A stretch of DNA of 64,000 nt. Source: Clostridia bacterium (GTDB lineage Bacteria > Bacillota > Clostridia > TANB77 > UBA1234). The stretch covers positions 1 through 64,000 of the forward strand of contig JAFXCN010000024.1 in NCBI GenBank assembly GCA_017521465.1. Reading direction: 5' to 3'. This document shows, one piece after another, positions 15,773-23,473 of the stretch (position 1 is the stretch's first letter; each line of letters opens with the position of its first letter). The notes under the pieces were generated by a model, which saw only the letters and a program-made list of their open reading frames with translations, made no database searches and was not told where the DNA came from. The translations under genes were made by a program, and so were the position numbers.

Positions 15773-15857
15773 AGATAAAGGAAATCCGCTTAGAGCGGTT
15801 GACCTCATTACGATTAATAACCGTATGCGAGCCAAGCAGTTACGGTTATTTTTTTGA
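15773..15857 (+). ncRNA. Predicted antisense antitoxin RNA, copy 2
   Basis: Counterpart of 11399-11481. The 5' part (GGAAATCCGC ... GCGGTTGACC) is nearly the same, but the terminator hairpin is a different sequence, AATAACCGTA ... TTACGGTTATT (15818-15850), although it occupies the same place and overlaps the toxin 3' end. The two antitoxins should therefore each pair only with their own toxin mRNA. Confidence 0.75.
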
Positions 15858-15932
15858 CTTTTTATCGTCAATTATAGCTATTACTAACATAGCAAACATT
15901 ATCATTAAAGATATGGTTTCATATGTACTCAT
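15846..15932 (-). CDS. Holin-like type I toxin, 28 aa, copy 2
   Basis: Encodes the same 28-residue peptide as 11474-11560; the DNA differs at only a few silent sites inside the gene, and the leader is nearly identical (ribosome site, GAAAGG/CCTTTC hairpin, AGCGGTTG block). The second locus therefore arose by a recent duplication. Expected to be a membrane-active peptide whose mRNA is neutralised by the antisense RNA. Confidence 0.85.
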   Translation of the reverse strand: MSTYETISLMIMFAMLVIAIIDDKKSKK

Positions 15933-16021
15933 AGCAACCATCCCCTTTCCACGAAAGGCGGTGTCCTTTCAATGCGAAAAAGATGGCCAACCGCTTCTTG
16001 CTATTCCCTTTACCTATAAAA

Positions 16022-16049
16022 ATTATAGCATGTTTGAAATTTGTTACAA
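16022..16049 (-). promoter_or_regulatory. Toxin promoter, copy 2
   Basis: Minus strand TTGTAA, 16-bp spacer, TATAAT. Confidence 0.75.
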
Positions 16050-16066
16050 GCGAACATTTGAAAAAA

Positions 16067-16606
16067 TTATGCATTTTGATTTTTACTAAACATTTCTTTG
16101 TTATAATACAATGTTCTTAACTTGTCTAATCCTAAATCTGTTTCTTTAAAATCAAATCCATAGGAATTTAATTCTTCTAACAATAACTTTCTTTGTTCAT
16201 CTTCAGCATATTCATAATAATCTGGATTATCGTAATAAACTAATAAACCTATATCTTTTATATCTTGTAATTGTACTTTACTTTTCATTTCAGAATTATT
16301 GTATTGAAAATCTGTTTTTATAGTATCAAAAACTTTTTTATATCCTTCTGCAAGTAGTTGTTTTTCTTTTTCAATCATTTCTTGATTTGTTTGATAAGGC
16401 TTGTTTAACTCTAATACATCTCTCAAACGAATACAGGCATTTTTCATTTCATTTTCTGTCATTCCATCTAAATTTGCTTTTGTATAATATATGTCATGTG
16501 TGATACATGCAAAATCTAAATTTAATCCGTGTTTGATTAAAATATCGTGATAATATGTTATATTTTTATCTAGCTTCATACCAACTTCTAAAATTAATCT
16601 CCCCAT
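16067..16606 (-). CDS. Uncharacterised protein, possibly CYTH-like, 179 aa
   Basis: The start at 16606 (MGRLILEVGMKL) follows GAGGAG; an upstream ATG at 16648 has none. The opening LEVGMKL strand, then DIYYT and ACIRLR, resemble the ExExK, tyrosine-rich and LRxR elements of CYTH triphosphate-tunnel enzymes, but the full charged pattern is not evident, so this is only a suggestion. Middle part helical and charged. Last gene of a run of three GNATs with a 13-bp gap, so probably co-transcribed. Confidence 0.6.
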   Translation of the reverse strand: MGRLILEVGMKLDKNITYYHDILIKHGLNLDFACITHDIYYTKANLDGMTENEMKNACIRLRDVLELNKPYQTNQEMIEKEKQLLAEGYKKVFDTIKTDFQYNNSEMKSKVQLQDIKDIGLLVYYDNPDYYEYAEDEQRKLLLEELNSYGFDFKETDLGLDKLRTLYYNKEMFSKNQNA

Positions 16607-16619
16607 ACAGATAACTCCT

Positions 16620-17084
16620 CTAATTTTTAATATTATTACTATCTCCATACTTTATCATTTGATAATGAAATTTTGTTTCACCATTTGGTTCAAAACCCAA
16701 TTTTGAATATAATTTTCCAACTGGATTTTGCTTAAAGTATTGTATTTTTATATCTTGATTCTTATGTTTTTCTAATATATCTAGTAATATTTGTGTTCCA
16801 ATTCCTTTACCTTGATATTCTGGTATAATACAAATATTTCCTATTTCATAACTACCATCTTCTAGTTCTTCATCATTATAAAAACCAATATCAACACCAT
16901 CTAATTCGATAATATACGAAGTGTCTTTATATGTATCTATAAATTTTTTAAAATATTCTCTTTGAACATTATCGTCCCAAACACCCCAACATTCTTCTAC
17001 ATAATTTTTATATGCCTCTTTTTTTACTTCATAAACAAACTCATAATATTCAGTTGTATAATTTTTCAATTTAATGTTATACAT
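16620..17084 (-). CDS. GNAT family N-acetyltransferase, 154 aa
   Basis: Central strand GNICIIPEYQGKGIGTQIL carries the acetyl-CoA loop Q-G-K-G-I-G, followed by VGKLYSKLGFEPNGETKFHYQM, a typical C-terminus. Acceptor unknown. It begins 3 bp after the previous GNAT stop, so the two are translationally close in one operon. Confidence 0.93.
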   Translation of the reverse strand: MYNIKLKNYTTEYYEFVYEVKKEAYKNYVEECWGVWDDNVQREYFKKFIDTYKDTSYIIELDGVDIGFYNDEELEDGSYEIGNICIIPEYQGKGIGTQILLDILEKHKNQDIKIQYFKQNPVGKLYSKLGFEPNGETKFHYQMIKYGDSNNIKN

Positions 17085-17087
17085 ATA

Positions 17088-17621
17088 TTAACCTCCTATA
17101 CGTTTATAATAATAATTAATAATTTCTTCTTTTGGTTTGGAAGTTTCATCTATTGCTGGTAAATATTCAATTGTTGTTTTTATATAATTAGTGAATCCAT
17201 ATTTAAAATATATTTGCATATTTTTAACTTCACATGGTTCCACACCTAAAGATAATTCAATATAATTTCGTTTTTTCAAATCATTTTCCATATATTTATA
17301 TAACTCAGAAAAATATCCTTTTCCTTGATGTTCTTTATTAGTTCTAAATGCGCTCAAATATGCTCTATCATCTGATAGCAAATTTGCAGTTTCTTTTATA
17401 TCACCTACAAAAGCACTTTCATTTATATAAGCTGTAGCTTCGCAAATGATTTCATCATTAAGCAATCCAATATACATTATTTTGCTACCTTCATTATATC
17501 CTCTAACAGCATTCTCTTTAGCAACCACCCAAATATTATTGTTTGGATGTATTTCTATTAAATAATCCATTCTTTTAATAATTTCATCCAACGTTGCGAT
17601 TTTGCAAATATAATTTTCCAT
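17088..17621 (-). CDS. GNAT family N-acetyltransferase, 177 aa
   Basis: Shows YLSAFRTNKEHQGKGYFSELYKYME with the Q-G-K-G-Y-F acetyl-CoA loop (about residues 97-102) and MQIYFKYGFTNY near the C-terminus. The usual G after Y is F, which still occurs in the family. Same operon as its neighbours; acceptor unknown. Confidence 0.9.
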   Translation of the reverse strand: MENYICKIATLDEIIKRMDYLIEIHPNNNIWVVAKENAVRGYNEGSKIMYIGLLNDEIICEATAYINESAFVGDIKETANLLSDDRAYLSAFRTNKEHQGKGYFSELYKYMENDLKKRNYIELSLGVEPCEVKNMQIYFKYGFTNYIKTTIEYLPAIDETSKPKEEIINYYYKRIGG

Positions 17622-17649
17622 TTACTTCACCTCTTTATCATCTAAAATA

Positions 17650-18594
17650 CTATTTGACACATATTTTTTTATGCCAAAAACCAATAGAATCTTCAGTTTC
17701 AAATCCCGCACTATTATAAACTTTTTTTCTCCAATCGTATGAATTTACATACGCCCTTTCAATACCCATATCTTTACATTTATTAATTATTCCATGCATC
17801 ATAGCTTTACAAAGTCCTTTTTTTCTATATTTTTCTCTCGTACTGACTGGTTCAACAAAAGCTGTGCTTGTTTCTTTATCAACATAGCAAAATGAATATG
17901 CACAGACATCTCCGCTTTCTGTAATAATCAAACTTTCGAAACTATCTTTAAAAAATTTTGATTTTTTTCTTGCGTGATAAGCCTTTCCGCCTTCAGCATA
18001 TTCTTTGTATAAATCTCCATCATCATCTTCAGGATGAAAACCATAGTGGCAAGCTCTCATTTTCACGATATCTGGATAATCATAACCATATACTTGTTTA
18101 AAACCTTCTAGCAATTCAATTTTATAATTAGTTTCTAGTGGCTTGGAAACATTGTCAAAATCTCCAGCTTCATCTCTTGTATAACCTCTTTTTTCTAATT
18201 CTTCTGCTTGATACTTCAAACTATCATGAGAGACAATTAAAAAATCAATTTCTCCATTTTCATCTTTCTCAAATAAAGGTTGTAATTCTTTTTCAGCTAA
18301 ATCTATCATTTGAGGGAAAACATATTCATATCCTTTTTTTATTGAAGAATTAAAAGAATCTCCATCTGGCAATATTAATCCAACGATTTCTTCATTTTCT
18401 TCAAAAATAAAAATATAATCCGAAGATTTTTCTTTTCCCCTTTCTTCATGATGTAAAGCATCTATACGAAATACCAAATCATCAAATCTTTGAGGAAGCC
18501 AGCAAATCATATTTTTATTTGCATTGTACTGTTCAGTTAAAAATTCATGTATTCTTTCGTAATCTCTTTCTTGTTCATATTTTTTTATAGTCAT
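17650..18594 (-). CDS. Large GNAT-domain protein, 314 aa
   Basis: Two-part protein: an N-terminal half with a GNAT-like fold lacking a clear loop (VGLILPDGDSFNSSIKKGYEY) and a C-terminal GNAT domain (about 180-310) with VEPVSTREKYRKKGLCKAMM, where R-K-K-G-L-C is the acetyl-CoA loop, and NSAGFETEDSIGFW. Double-GNAT proteins of this length are known in Firmicutes and include antibiotic or small-molecule modifiers; the substrate here is unknown. First gene of the GNAT operon. Confidence 0.9.
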   Translation of the reverse strand: MTIKKYEQERDYERIHEFLTEQYNANKNMICWLPQRFDDLVFRIDALHHEERGKEKSSDYIFIFEENEEIVGLILPDGDSFNSSIKKGYEYVFPQMIDLAEKELQPLFEKDENGEIDFLIVSHDSLKYQAEELEKRGYTRDEAGDFDNVSKPLETNYKIELLEGFKQVYGYDYPDIVKMRACHYGFHPEDDDGDLYKEYAEGGKAYHARKKSKFFKDSFESLIITESGDVCAYSFCYVDKETSTAFVEPVSTREKYRKKGLCKAMMHGIINKCKDMGIERAYVNSYDWRKKVYNSAGFETEDSIGFWHKKICVK

Positions 18595-18598
18595 TAAC

Positions 18599-18680
18599 TC
18601 ACGCTCTTTCTTTTAAAATCTCTTTATTAATATTTGTTACTGTATTATTAATACCTAACAAAATACATTTTATATTATGC
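18599..18680 (-). pseudogene. Fragment of a HAD phosphatase gene (5' end)
   Basis: The minus strand reads NIKCILLGINNTVTNINKEI, clearly derived from NIKCILLDIDNTLTNANEEI at the start of the intact HAD gene at 19409-20200. Both catalytic aspartates are replaced (D to G, D to N) and the frame stops after 25 codons. The fragment directly abuts a remnant of the toxin promoter block. Confidence 0.8.
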
Positions 18681-18745
18681 TTCTTGCTATTTCGTTTACC
18701 TATAAAAATTATATCATGGTTTCTATATGTTACAAGCGAACATTC
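18681..18745. repeat. Orphan toxin leader/promoter remnant
   Basis: CTTCTTGCTATTTCGTTTACC with TATAAAAATTATATCATGG and GTTACAAGCGAACATTCG matches the toxin mRNA leader and promoter at 15999-16060, but no toxin gene follows. Confidence 0.75.
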
Positions 18746-18760
18746 GAAAAAACGTAAAAG

Positions 18761-18786
18761 TGCCAACAAGTCCGTCCCTGTTGGCA
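18761..18786. repeat. TGCCAA...TTGGCA hairpin repeat (member 5)
   Basis: TGCCAACA AGTCCGTCCC TGTTGGCA, directly after the HNH stop; likely minus-strand terminator. Confidence 0.8.
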
Positions 18787-18791
18787 TAAGT

Positions 18792-19265
18792 TTACTTACT
18801 ATTTCTTTTTTCTACTCTGTTTTTTCTTTTCAAAACATTCTTCATTTCTTTTGCATCTAATATTATATGTTTTTTTGCAAAGTTGCAATTTTTGCAGCAT
18901 ATTATCAGATTAGAAAGATCATTTGACCCCAAGCTTTCTGTTTCAACTTTTTTACCATTCTTTGCTTTAATATGCCTTACTTCCTTATTTATTTTATTGC
19001 TTGATAGTGGAATAATATGGTCAATTGTAATTCCACTATTAATATCACATTCAGGAGAATACTGGAGCAAGCACTTACAATTATTTTCCGATTTAAAACC
19101 TTCTAGTCTCATTAATTCTTCTAACAGCCTTTTATAGTTTTTCCTAAACTCTTTTCGTTTTTCTTCAGGAGTTCTTTTGGCATCGAACAATTTTCGATAT
19201 TGTTTTAATGTTTCACCATCTTTACAAAGTCTATCGCGGAAATATTTCCTATATTTTTTATCCAT
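18792..19265 (-). CDS. HNH endonuclease family protein, 157 aa
   Basis: Core motif GITIDHIIPLS (Asp82-His83), SNDLSNLIICCKNCNFAKK (Asn119; Cys124 and Cys127) and an upstream C-x-C with C73 give a full HNH fold with a zinc knuckle. The N-terminal 60 residues are basic and helical. Such stand-alone HNH proteins may be restriction-type or homing nucleases. It is preceded by AGGAGGTG. No methyltransferase or intron signature is adjacent. Confidence 0.9.
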   Translation of the reverse strand: MDKKYRKYFRDRLCKDGETLKQYRKLFDAKRTPEEKRKEFRKNYKRLLEELMRLEGFKSENNCKCLLQYSPECDINSGITIDHIIPLSSNKINKEVRHIKAKNGKKVETESLGSNDLSNLIICCKNCNFAKKHIILDAKEMKNVLKRKNRVEKRNSK

Positions 19266-19301
19266 ATTAAAAACACACCTCCTGTTAATAAAGCATTATT
19301 G

Positions 19302-19346
19302 TGTTGCGCTTGGCAAGCCTCGAACTTGCGGCCTTCGAGTTCTTCA
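19302..19346 (-). other. tRNA 3'-half-like remnant
   Basis: The minus strand reads AACTCGAAGGCCGCAAGTTC then GAGGCTTGCCAAGCGCAACA. This has a T-arm (GCAAG / CTTGC with TTCGAGG loop) and strongly resembles the 3' half of the initiator tRNA 1.25 kb away at 20562-20637. No 5' half is present, so it is not a working tRNA; it may be a scar of integration or recombination at a tRNA. Confidence 0.5.
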
Positions 19347-19408
19347 AAAATTTTATTTATAAAAACAGATTAAATTTAATTTCTTCTACAATTTCTATAA
19401 TAATCAAA

Positions 19409-20200
19409 TTATAGGTATTTTTTCAAAAATTCTATTACACCATTTTCGTCATTAGAAAACTCTGTAATACAATCTGCCATATTTTTTAATTCTTGTTTTG
19501 CATTTTTCATTGCTATTTTATATCCACTTTTTTCAAACATCGGAACATCATTCATTGAGTCGCCAAATGCTATAATATTATTTTTTTCTATATTTAATAA
19601 TTTATATAATTCCATTATAGCCCTTCCTTTAGAAGTTCCACTCACATTTAAATCCGCAAAATATCTGCCATCACTTTCCATGCCTTTATTACAGATTTCA
19701 ACATTTTCTATTTTTTCAATTTCTTCCAAACATTTTTTGTATTCAATTTCATTGTTTCCCAATAAAACTATCTGAGATACAGACTCTTTTAATTCGTTAA
19801 TTGAATTAATTCCAATATTATTTCTTTTCAAATATTTATCATTCATATAAATATTATTTCTATATCTTTTATAAATTGAATTAAAAACACAATCTATATT
19901 ATATTTTTGTGATATATCCCATATAGCACTAATGGTCTCCTTTTTAAAAAAATTACTATACAAAACTTTATCTGTTTCATAATTATATATAATCGCACCA
20001 TTATCTGAAACTACAATTGAAGAAGCATTACAAATTTTACTTTTTTCAACAGCATAAGAGTTTGTTCTTCCTGTAACTAAAATAATATGATATTTTTCTT
20101 TTATTTTAGTAAAATATTCCGTTGTTTCCGTTGAAATTTCTTCATTAGCATTTGTTAATGTATTATCTATATCTAACAAAATACATTTTATATTATTCAT
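19409..20200 (-). CDS. HAD-superfamily Cof-type phosphatase, 263 aa
   Basis: Motif I LLDIDNTLTN (Asp10, Asp12), motif II VTGRT, and motif IV GDSMNDVPMF place it in the Cof/YbjI-like group of HAD hydrolases with a C2 cap; length is normal. These cytosolic enzymes dephosphorylate sugar phosphates or flavin/cofactor phosphates. The start lies after AGGAGGAGA. A decayed copy of its 5' end is found at 18599. Substrate unknown. Confidence 0.92.
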   Translation of the reverse strand: MNNIKCILLDIDNTLTNANEEISTETTEYFTKIKEKYHIILVTGRTNSYAVEKSKICNASSIVVSDNGAIIYNYETDKVLYSNFFKKETISAIWDISQKYNIDCVFNSIYKRYRNNIYMNDKYLKRNNIGINSINELKESVSQIVLLGNNEIEYKKCLEEIEKIENVEICNKGMESDGRYFADLNVSGTSKGRAIMELYKLLNIEKNNIIAFGDSMNDVPMFEKSGYKIAMKNAKQELKNMADCITEFSNDENGVIEFLKKYL

Positions 20201-20284
20201 CTTCTCCTCCTTTAATTTTGTATACTTGCATTATATCATAGAAATACTTATGTTTCCAATTTCCCATATTTTCCGTACCAAAGA

Positions 20285-20324
20285 CTGCCAATGCCAATGA
20301 GTCCGTCCCCTTTGGCTTTGGCAG
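20285..20324. repeat. TGCCAA...TTGGCA hairpin repeat (member 6, extended)
   Basis: CTGCCAATGCCAATGAGTCC with its partner TTTGGCTTTGGCAG, the longest member. The gene-free stretch 20201-20520 holds this, a GTGAAT array (20346-20392) and no convincing gene. Confidence 0.75.
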
Positions 20325-20345
20325 AATTAAAACTCCTTGAATGAT

Positions 20346-20392
20346 AAAAAATAAATAGTGAAAAACAAAAAGTGAATAGTGAAAAGTACAAA
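20346..20392. repeat. GTGAATA heptamer array
   Basis: AATAGTGAAAAACAAAAAG, TGAATAGTGAAAAG and related units; same family as the arrays near 573, 51147 and 54398. Confidence 0.7.
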
Positions 20393-20525
20393 ATTGCCTT
20401 TCTCGAAAAAAGTTGGTAGTGAGTATAGTTGCCGTTAAATGCCCGCGTTTACAAGGGCATAGGCAACACGAACGTGACTTTTTTCGTGAAGGAGGAGTAG
20501 CGGAATGGCGTACCGACTTTTTTGA

Positions 20526-20557
20526 TAAAAAAAGTCGCAAGCCATATAGCTTGCGAC
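20526..20557 (-). terminator. tRNA-fMet terminator
   Basis: Minus strand GTCGCAAGC TATATG GCTTGCGAC followed by seven T, just after the tRNA 3' end. Confidence 0.9.
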
Positions 20558-20561
20558 GACG

Positions 20562-20637
<76 letters not shown>

Positions 20638-20656
20638 ATATCTAATTGCATATAAT

Positions 20657-20685
20657 AGTATACTCATTTTTGTTATTATTGTCAA
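20657..20685 (-). promoter_or_regulatory. tRNA-fMet promoter
   Basis: Minus strand TTGACA, 17-bp spacer, TATACT. Confidence 0.88.
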
Positions 20686-20737
20686 CACTTTTTATAAATT
20701 AATAGCAGATATTCTCTTAAAGTTTTACCATAATCGG

Positions 20738-20766
20738 TTGACATAGTTTCGTTTGTGTGATATAAT
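20738..20766 (+). promoter_or_regulatory. Promoter of the 20821 gene
   Basis: TTGACA, 17-bp spacer, TATAAT with TG before the -10; a consensus-grade promoter. Confidence 0.88.
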
Positions 20767-20820
20767 CAGCACGTTGAAAAATGACTACATAGATTAGCAT
20801 ATAGAAAGGGGATAATTCCT

Positions 20821-21321
20821 ATGACTGAATCCGAACGTCTGGCTTTCAAGGAAGTGCTTGGAAATGCTCGGGAAATTACTGCAGAAGGGCTAGAGGAACT
20901 GAAGAAAACCGAGACACGTCGATTCTTCATCATCAAGTACCGAGACAAGCTTTTTCTCTCCTACAACATTTCTCGTCTGCGTCCGTACCTCACTTCAGAT
21001 AAGCATCAGTGTACCTATTGTAAGCGTTGTATTGCTCGTCCCACTGAGTATGGCGGATGTGATAAGGTGTATGAGATTGAAATCCGGAACATCAACAAAT
21101 ATCCCTTCATTAGACTGGGTGTTGAGGCTTTCAATTCTCGCGAAGGCGAAAATGACTTCTTTGCCGTTACCTTTTGTAAAAATTTTCTGCGCGAACCGGA
21201 GCGCAAAAATACCGGGACAGTTTGCTACCCTGACAAGGTCGCCCCTAAGTCTAAGCCTTACTACACATATACCGTTACTCGTCCTGCGCCTTCACTGGTC
21301 GTACCCACTGTTCGATGGTAA
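20821..21321 (+). CDS. Hypothetical CxxC protein, 166 aa
   Basis: I do not recognise it. Residues about 64-80 hold CTYCKRCIARPTEYGGC, a cysteine cluster that could bind zinc or act in redox chemistry. The N-terminal half is helical and charged; the last 25 residues are proline/tyrosine-rich (SKPYYTYTVTRPAPSLVV). About 14 of 15 arginines use CGN codons, opposite to the core genes. It has a very strong promoter and its own terminator, so it is probably well expressed. Could be phage- or element-derived; no relatives nearby prove that. Confidence 0.65.
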   Translation: MTESERLAFKEVLGNAREITAEGLEELKKTETRRFFIIKYRDKLFLSYNISRLRPYLTSDKHQCTYCKRCIARPTEYGGCDKVYEIEIRNINKYPFIRLGVEAFNSREGENDFFAVTFCKNFLREPERKNTGTVCYPDKVAPKSKPYYTYTVTRPAPSLVVPTVRW

Positions 21322-21329
21322 ATTACTCT

Positions 21330-21359
21330 AGCTGCCAACATTTATTGGCAGCTTTTTTT
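21330..21359 (+). terminator. Terminator of the 20821 gene
   Basis: AGCTGCCAA ... TTGGCAGCT stem followed by a T-run. Confidence 0.9.
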
Positions 21360-21385
21360 ATTTCACCTAAAATGTCCTTTTTTCC

Positions 21386-21414
21386 TTGAATATTTTATCA
21401 ATCCATTATATAAT
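21386..21414 (+). promoter_or_regulatory. Promoter of the ClpX-like gene
   Basis: TTGAAT, 17-bp spacer, TATAAT. Confidence 0.75.
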
Positions 21415-21471
21415 CTAGCCAAAATTCATGTATTTATACTCAAATCAACTAATTTGAAAGGAGATGTAATT

Positions 21472-22896
21472 ATGGCAAATTCTAAGCGGCGAGCTCGTTG
21501 TCTTCTTTGTGGACAGCTTGTTCCGAAAGAACCTTCTACAATTTTGCCATATGCTGTAAAACCGCTAACAATAGACGGAAAGCATGGTTGTATTTGTTCA
21601 ATTTGCGTTGATGATCATTATGCTAAACACAATAGTAATGTAAAAGCGCTAACTGGATTTTCTAAGAGGTCTACCCTTAATGAAATTATTCCTCTGCCTG
21701 TTGATACTCCATTTACACCACCTATGCAAAGTCCTACTGAACTGCTTGCATCTGCGTTGAAAAAATTGGCGCCAATTCCTGTTGTTGTTTCACATGCACA
21801 AACGGTTAAAACAAATCCTAAGCCTAAAGAAATTACTGTAAAAGAAAAGTTTGCATGTCTTGATAATTCTCTTGATAGTTATTTCAAAATTGTTGCAAGT
21901 AAAGTCTTTGGTCAAGATGAAGCTGCTCAAATGGTGTTATATACAATTTACTACAATCAGATGGCAAATTTGCTTGAGTTTTTGACTGGTGAAGATTTAG
22001 ATAGAAGAAATCATATTCTTCTTATTGGTAACACCGGTACAGGCAAGACTTTCTTGGCAACTACAGTTGCTAAGGCAATGAAGCTTCCTTATGCAATCTC
22101 CAATGCAACATCTATAACCTCTGCTGGTTATATTGGTGCTAAAGTAGAAAATTTGCTTGAAAGCTTATATAGAAACGCCGGTTGCAATCTTGACCTCGCT
22201 GAAAATGGTATTGTCATCCTTGATGAAGTTGATAAAAAGCGCGTAACTCCTGACGGAAACGGTCGCGATGTTACTGGACGTGCTGTTCAAGAAGAACTCC
22301 TTAAAATTTTGGAACCTTCTGATGTATACCTTAAAGAATTTGATATTACTTTTAACACACGTAATCTTACTGTAATTCTTATGGGTGCTTTCGTTGGACT
22401 TGATGAAGTGATTAAGAAGCGTATGCATAAAAAAGTAATTGGATTTAGAGCTGAAGAAGAAGTTGCGCAGGATATCGAAGTAACTCCTGATGATCTTATT
22501 AATTATGGATTTATTCCTGAATTTGTAGGAAGGATTCCTGCAGTTATCAGTTTGAATAACCTTACTAAGGATGTTATTATTGATATTATTTACTCACTTA
22601 TTTCTAAGCTTAATCTTTTCTTTAAAACAAAAGACGTAGATCTTATTATTGATGATAGATTTATCGACACGCTTGCGGAAGATATCATGAAATCTTCAAC
22701 AGGCGCTCGAGATGTTTACAAACGTTTCTTCTACATTTTCCAACCCGCGCTATATCGCATCTTCCAGAGCAATGGTGGCGGTGTTTGTGAATATGATGAA
22801 CATGGTAACACTACACTTATTGTTGGTGATAAAAATGCCAAAATGCAGACTTACGAATTCGAAAGCTTGCTGAAACTTTCTTTTGAAGAAGAATAA
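21472..22896 (+). CDS. Divergent ClpX-like AAA+ unfoldase, 474 aa
   Basis: N-terminal zinc-binding domain (C10/C13 and C42/C45), a longer than usual linker rich in Pro/Thr (about 70-125), then a ClpX AAA+ module: Walker A GNTGTGKT (186-193), pore loop AGYIG (218-222), Walker B VILDEVDK (248-255), GRDVTGRAVQEELLKIL, and IGF (323-325), the loop that docks onto ClpP. Retention of IGF suggests it feeds substrates to ClpP. It differs from housekeeping ClpX in the linker and in several motif residues, and stands alone with its own promoter and terminator, so I read it as a second, specialised ClpX. The start follows AAAGGAGATG. Confidence 0.88.
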   Translation: MANSKRRARCLLCGQLVPKEPSTILPYAVKPLTIDGKHGCICSICVDDHYAKHNSNVKALTGFSKRSTLNEIIPLPVDTPFTPPMQSPTELLASALKKLAPIPVVVSHAQTVKTNPKPKEITVKEKFACLDNSLDSYFKIVASKVFGQDEAAQMVLYTIYYNQMANLLEFLTGEDLDRRNHILLIGNTGTGKTFLATTVAKAMKLPYAISNATSITSAGYIGAKVENLLESLYRNAGCNLDLAENGIVILDEVDKKRVTPDGNGRDVTGRAVQEELLKILEPSDVYLKEFDITFNTRNLTVILMGAFVGLDEVIKKRMHKKVIGFRAEEEVAQDIEVTPDDLINYGFIPEFVGRIPAVISLNNLTKDVIIDIIYSLISKLNLFFKTKDVDLIIDDRFIDTLAEDIMKSSTGARDVYKRFFYIFQPALYRIFQSNGGGVCEYDEHGNTTLIVGDKNAKMQTYEFESLLKLSFEEE

Positions 22897-22898
22897 GA

Positions 22899-22932
22899 AA
22901 AACTCCGCTCGTTTTGCGAGCGGAGTTTTTTA
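22899..22932. terminator. Bidirectional terminator
   Basis: AAACTCCGCTCG TTTT GCGAGCGGAGTTT with T/A runs on both sides; ends the ClpX-like gene and the minus-strand operon. Confidence 0.9.
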
Positions 22933-23472
22933 TCTATTTTCCATTATGTATGTTGCCTTCAAATCTGCCATATGTGCATAAACTGCAAGCGGATATTTTT
23001 CATATGCTTTTGAAATGTAGTTATAGTTTTCTTTTGGCTCATATCCTCCCATATGCCATCTTATTGCATATAGTTCTTCTTTAGTTAATTTAATGAATTC
23101 CGAAATTATCATTACTGATTTTTCGCCATGGCCAAGAGGCATCATGTCATCTGTGGTATAATATGGTTCTTTCACCCATTCTCCGGATTCATTTTTCTTG
23201 TTTCTCATTTCTACTTTGTATTGATTTATTTTGCATATATCATGTAAAAGTCCGACAACTCTCAATGTATCTTCCGACCATTCTCCATTTGTTAATTCTT
23301 TTAATGCTTTATATACATTTATACTATGTTCTAAAAGTCCTCCCTCACATGCCATATGAAATCTTGTGCTTGCTGGTGCAGTATAAAAATCCGTTTTTTC
23401 TAAAAATTCTATTAAATCATTTATACCATCTCTATTTATTCCTTTTAAAAGCTCTATAAATTCTTGTTTCAT
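22930..23472 (-). CDS. HD-domain hydrolase, 180 aa
   Basis: A metal-dependent HD phosphohydrolase: LLEHSINV (His49) and GLLHDICKI (His77-Asp78), then HGEKSVMIISEF and RWHMGG, which together make the HD metal site. The substrate is unknown; relatives hydrolyse nucleotides or RNA 3' ends. It starts 1 bp after the deacetylase-fusion gene, so it is translated as the last gene of the Dlt-like operon, although its link to that pathway is not evident. Confidence 0.88.
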   Translation of the reverse strand: MKQEFIELLKGINRDGINDLIEFLEKTDFYTAPASTRFHMACEGGLLEHSINVYKALKELTNGEWSEDTLRVVGLLHDICKINQYKVEMRNKKNESGEWVKEPYYTTDDMMPLGHGEKSVMIISEFIKLTKEELYAIRWHMGGYEPKENYNYISKAYEKYPLAVYAHMADLKATYIMENR

Positions 23473-23473
23473 T

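Noticed and set aside
15799-16089. 96-aa plus-strand protein across toxin copy 2
   Set aside because: It covers the antisense RNA terminator and toxin gene in the opposite direction and has no start signals.
18792-19265. Homing endonuclease in an intron or intein
   Set aside because: The HNH gene is free-standing, with no split host gene or intron fold around it.
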